From Brevinematales bacterium (GTDB lineage: Bacteria; Spirochaetota; Brevinematia; Brevinematales; JAOACQ01), in the NCBI GenBank assembly GCA_020052515.1, contig JAGVOW010000107.1, forward strand, positions 1-62,951: a stretch of DNA of 62,951 nucleotides, given 5' to 3'. Shown one piece after another: positions 59,917-62,951 of the stretch (positions within the stretch are counted from its first letter, which is position 1; the number at the start of each line of letters is the position of its first letter). The notes beneath the pieces were generated by a model. It had not been told where the DNA came from and made no database searches. It saw only the letters and a list, made by a program, of their open reading frames with translations. Both the position numbers and the translations under genes were made by a program.

Positions 59917-62256
59917 ATGGGGAAAGGGGCATTATCAAAAGACCGGCGTTTGACTATTGGCTTGTTTGTTTCAGAGCTGGAGGGGGAATACTCTAGCGCC
60001 ATTTGTTCGGGGGTTGAAGATACCGCGAAAGAAAATGACGCTAATCTATTTATTTTCCCCGGAAAAACCATGCGTGCGCCCTATCAGTACCAATATCAAT
60101 ATAATATTATCTATGATTTTGTTCATAAAAACAGCCTGGATGCTTTGATTTTGGCTTCAGGAACACTCTGCAATTTTTTATCTGAAAAAGAGTTTCACGA
60201 TTTCTACAGTCATTTTTCACCCATCCCGATGGTTAGTATTTCGATTAAACTAAAAGACATTCCCAGCGTTCTAATTGACAACAAACTGGGATTTAAACAG
60301 GCTATTTCACATCTTATTACAAAACATCAAAAGAAAAAAATAGCCTTTATCAGAGGGCCGGAAAGCAACATTGAAGCCGAAGAACGTTATCAAACATTCC
60401 TGGAAGCCCTTCAAGAGAATGGATTGCCTTTGGATCCGGCTTTGGTTGTAAACGGTGATTTCACGGTTTATTCCGGCATCAAAGCGGTAGAAATTCTTCT
60501 CGAAAAAAGAAAGGTTCATTTTGATGCCATCGTGGCGGCAAATGACGAAATGGCTATCAGCGCATTAAACGAACTGGCCGCGAGAAATTACAAAATTCCA
60601 AAAGATATTGCGGTTATCGGTTTTGACAATGTCGAAGGCGCAAAATTCAGTAATCCGCCTCTCACAACAGTCCGCCAACCGATTTATAAACAAGCTCAGA
60701 AAGCTTGCGAGACAGCGTTAAAAATGATTGCCGGAAAAAAAGTCCCAAAAGTTACTATGCTGGAAACGGAATTGATCCGGCGCTCTTCATGCGGGTGCTT
60801 TGTCCCTTCGCTGAACTCCTCTCTCCCGGAGGAAAGCAATGAAATTGCTCAAAAAAATTCAAAAGATGGCCTTGCGCAGACAAACACAAAAATTCATGAA
60901 ATACTTAAGGAATTTGAAGGATTTGCCCCGCGGAGAGAAAAAATAGGCCGCTGGATCCGTGAAATTTTTGAAGCTTTCCACCACGAAGAAGACATCCAGA
61001 GAAAGTCAAAAGAATTCTTAGAAAAGTTCAAAAAAATCTTAGGGGAAGATTCTCTTAAAAGCGACGATGTCGTGGATCTGCAAAATATTTTTTCTCTCAT
61101 AAGAGAGCATTTTCTACACCTTTTCAAAAATTTTCCTAACAGCGACAGGAAAGTATTTTTAATCGAGATATTTCTTCAGAAGGCCCGCATTATTGTAGAA
61201 GAACTTTTTCAGCAGGAAAACTCTAAACGCCTGGCCCATTTTTATCAGGATATACGAACTCTACGACAAACACTGAGTTCGCTTGTATCCAATGTTTACT
61301 TGAAAGTTGAAAATCTAAGCTACATTATTAATGAGCTTTTAAACATAGGAATTAAATCTAGTTACATCTTCCTCTATCCCAGGGAAATCATACACAACAC
61401 AACAGAAAAGTGGAAAAAGCCTAAGCATTTAGAGCCAATAATGATTTACAACGAAAATGGCGCGGCGCGCGTTAGCCCGAGAAGAAACGCCATTCTTACA
61501 GAAGAACTTTTAAGCAATCCGTACTTACCAAAAAACAGACGGTGGACATTAACCCTCAACCCCCTCTTCTTTATGGAAGAGCAATTCGGCATTATACTCT
61601 GCGAATTGGACCTCCGAAACAGCTACAATTATGAAACCCTCTCGCTTCAAATTAGCTGTGTTTTAAAAATATCATCTCTGATCCGGGCCCGTGAAAAAGC
61701 TGAGCATAAATTGAAAGATGCTCTGAAAGAATTAGAGGTTTACAATCAAAAATTGAACAACCTTTCCCAAACAGATGAATTAACTGGCCTATATAATAGA
61801 AGAGGCTTTATTACTCTTGCGAAGCAAAACCTGATTTTATCAAAGCGGACCAACAAAAATGGGATTTTGTTTTACGCCGACCTGGATGGGTTGAAGCGTA
61901 TTAATGACAATTATGGGCATGATGAGGGGGATTTTGCTATACAGTCAGCCGCCAACATACTAAAAAACACTTTCCGCAATATGGACATTCTGGCCAGAAT
62001 GGGCGGAGATGAATTCACTGTCCTGGCAATAGACACTAACCCCGAATTTATCGATATTTTTAAAACCCGCTTCGATAAAAATATCCAGAATTACAATCAA
62101 ATCATTGAGAAGCCTTATAAAATTTCTGTCAGCATTGGATGGATTTCTTTTTCGAGCAGAGAGATTGAATCATTAGAAAAACTTTTGGCGGAAGCTGACA
62201 ACTGTTTATATGAGCAAAAAAAACACCGCGAGGCAAGAAAAAGTGAAAAATCCTGA
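59917..62256 (+). CDS. cytoplasmic sugar-sensor-like diguanylate cyclase (PBP1-GGDEF)
   Basis: A 779-residue soluble protein. Residues about 10-290 are a LacI/GalR-type periplasmic-binding-protein fold without the HTH (VAANDEMAISALNEL, IAVIGFDNVEGAKFSNPPLTTVRQP), ending in SSCGCF. A helical and GAF-like middle (about 300-600) leads to a coiled coil and a GGDEF domain (about 620-775). The catalytic GGDEF motif (696-700) is intact. An RxxD inhibitory site (RNMD, 687-690) sits exactly five residues before it, so an active, product-inhibited c-di-GMP synthase is predicted. The absence of signal peptide and membrane helix places sensing in the cytoplasm. AAGGGCGG precedes the ATG. The ligand is unknown. 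Confidence 0.88.
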   Translation: MGKGALSKDRRLTIGLFVSELEGEYSSAICSGVEDTAKENDANLFIFPGKTMRAPYQYQYQYNIIYDFVHKNSLDALILASGTLCNFLSEKEFHDFYSHFSPIPMVSISIKLKDIPSVLIDNKLGFKQAISHLITKHQKKKIAFIRGPESNIEAEERYQTFLEALQENGLPLDPALVVNGDFTVYSGIKAVEILLEKRKVHFDAIVAANDEMAISALNELAARNYKIPKDIAVIGFDNVEGAKFSNPPLTTVRQPIYKQAQKACETALKMIAGKKVPKVTMLETELIRRSSCGCFVPSLNSSLPEESNEIAQKNSKDGLAQTNTKIHEILKEFEGFAPRREKIGRWIREIFEAFHHEEDIQRKSKEFLEKFKKILGEDSLKSDDVVDLQNIFSLIREHFLHLFKNFPNSDRKVFLIEIFLQKARIIVEELFQQENSKRLAHFYQDIRTLRQTLSSLVSNVYLKVENLSYIINELLNIGIKSSYIFLYPREIIHNTTEKWKKPKHLEPIMIYNENGAARVSPRRNAILTEELLSNPYLPKNRRWTLTLNPLFFMEEQFGIILCELDLRNSYNYETLSLQISCVLKISSLIRAREKAEHKLKDALKELEVYNQKLNNLSQTDELTGLYNRRGFITLAKQNLILSKRTNKNGILFYADLDGLKRINDNYGHDEGDFAIQSAANILKNTFRNMDILARMGGDEFTVLAIDTNPEFIDIFKTRFDKNIQNYNQIIEKPYKISVSIGWISFSSREIESLEKLLAEADNCLYEQKKHREARKSEKS

Positions 62257-62884
62257 CCTGCCGCATGGTATTTACGGAATCACAGCCGAAGAATTTTCGA
62301 AAGGTAGATCCAACCTGACAACCGCCGCTGAAATGATTAAAGGCGGAATAAAAACCCTTCAATACCGGGATAAAAGCGAGAAGTCCATCCGCCAGAAGTA
62401 CCAGGAATGCCTTGAAATCCGTAAAATATGCAAAGACAACGGGGTCTTGTTTGTTGTTAATGACTTTGTTGATATCGCGCTGGCTGTTGACGCGGACGGT
62501 GTGCACATTGGACAGGATGACCTGCCGATAGCGGAAGTAAGAAAACTTGTCGGTAATAAAATGATCGGCATTTCCACACACTCGCCGGAGCAGGCAAAAA
62601 AAGCTTTAGAAGAAGGCGCTGATTACATCGGTGTAGGGCCTATTTTTCAAACGAATACAAAAAAGAATGCCTGTGAGGCAGTCGGGCTGGATTATCTCGA
62701 TTTTGTCGTCAAAAATATTCCCCTTCCATTCACCGCCATCGGCGGGATCAAAGAAAACAACATCAAAGAAATCGCGAAACATGGCGCCCGCACTATCGCT
62801 CTGGTCACAGAAATTGTCGGAGCGGATGACATCGCCGCCAGGGTCAAAAGCCTTGTCGTTACAATAATGAAAACGGACTATTAA
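62243..62884 (+). CDS. thiE: thiamine-phosphate synthase ThiE
   Basis: A 213-residue TIM-barrel enzyme that joins HMP-PP and a thiazole phosphate to give thiamine phosphate. KTLQYRDKSEKS, LFVVNDFVDIALAVDADGVHIGQDDLP, GISTHSPEQAKKALEEGADYIGVGPIF and FTAIGGIKENNI are diagnostic. GTG 62243 with GAGG upstream is preferred; ATG 62210 is an alternative that would overlap the GGDEF gene by 47 nt. The overlap with the diguanylate cyclase implies co-expression. No other thiamine gene or TPP riboswitch is visible. Positions 62885-62951 hold no further gene. Confidence 0.94.
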   Translation: MKNPDLPHGIYGITAEEFSKGRSNLTTAAEMIKGGIKTLQYRDKSEKSIRQKYQECLEIRKICKDNGVLFVVNDFVDIALAVDADGVHIGQDDLPIAEVRKLVGNKMIGISTHSPEQAKKALEEGADYIGVGPIFQTNTKKNACEAVGLDYLDFVVKNIPLPFTAIGGIKENNIKEIAKHGARTIALVTEIVGADDIAARVKSLVVTIMKTDY

Positions 62885-62951
62885 CTCCAAAAAAGAGACA
62901 GGACAATAAAAAAGGACAAAATTCCTCTGTAAATTGCCGAAGAAGTGGCAA

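Overview
The window is a chromosomal piece of a low-GC (about 40%) Gram-negative bacterium. A TolC-like outer-membrane channel, a small outer-membrane barrel, a lipobox lipoprotein and MurF point to a diderm cell. A bacterial V/A-type ATPase operon, three orphan histidine kinases, HslUV and a GldA/F/G-like ABC cluster point to an uncultured, probably anaerobic lineage near the Spirochaetota or a neighbouring candidate phylum. That placement is inference: the window has no rRNA, no tRNA and no ribosomal protein. I saw no insertion sequence, prophage, integrase or CRISPR array. Most transcription units begin at readable sigma-70-type promoters, usually with a 17-bp spacer.

Layout. 0.1-4 kb (minus): a membrane histidine kinase and a DUF362 ferredoxin protein, with a run of nine G in front of the kinase start. 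4-9 kb (plus): a MacAB-TolC-like export operon whose tolC/macA junction carries an inverted pair of REP-like palindromes that are translated. 9-15.5 kb: two unknown genes, an NtrB-like kinase, hslV-hslU, a YdcF/SanA-like protein and queE. 15.5-21 kb: a 1,668-residue regulator (degenerate kinase, STAND-like ATPase, TPR, GAF, PAS, LuxR HTH) behind a strong promoter and a 78-nt structured leader. 21-24 kb: a large lipoprotein and a GNAT protein. 23.8-29 kb (minus): murF, a small barrel protein and the Gld-like ABC trio. 29-35 kb: rtcB, a ComF-type protein, a large TPR membrane protein, smpB and a DUF3467 gene. 35-41.7 kb: a GH94-type phosphorylase, a sensor-less histidine kinase and mutS.

41.7-49 kb (minus) is a glycan locus: a MalG-type permease without visible partners, a secreted protein made of two beta-sandwich carbohydrate-binding-like modules, a secreted GH26 enzyme with two more such modules and a CBM9-like tail, a LacI repressor and an intracellular GH26 enzyme. 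49-59.8 kb (minus) is the V-ATPase operon in the order K-F-E-(CofE-like)-A-B-D-(UspA-like)-G/H-C-I, followed by a cysteine-rich protein and coaE. Two non-ATPase genes are embedded in it, and hairpins lie in its three largest spacers apart from the A/B gap; two of these are perfect palindromes of 28 and 34 bp. 59.9-62.9 kb (plus) encodes a cytoplasmic sugar-sensor/GGDEF fusion and thiE, divergent from the ATPase operon. The same 12-bp element lies in inverted orientation in both 5' leaders.

No complete unknown defence or mobile system is visible. The strongest candidates for new biology are the V-ATPase operon architecture (CofE-like and Usp insertions, intercistronic hairpins, shared element with a c-di-GMP enzyme), the structured leader of the giant regulator, and the GH26 locus with paired intracellular and extracellular enzymes.
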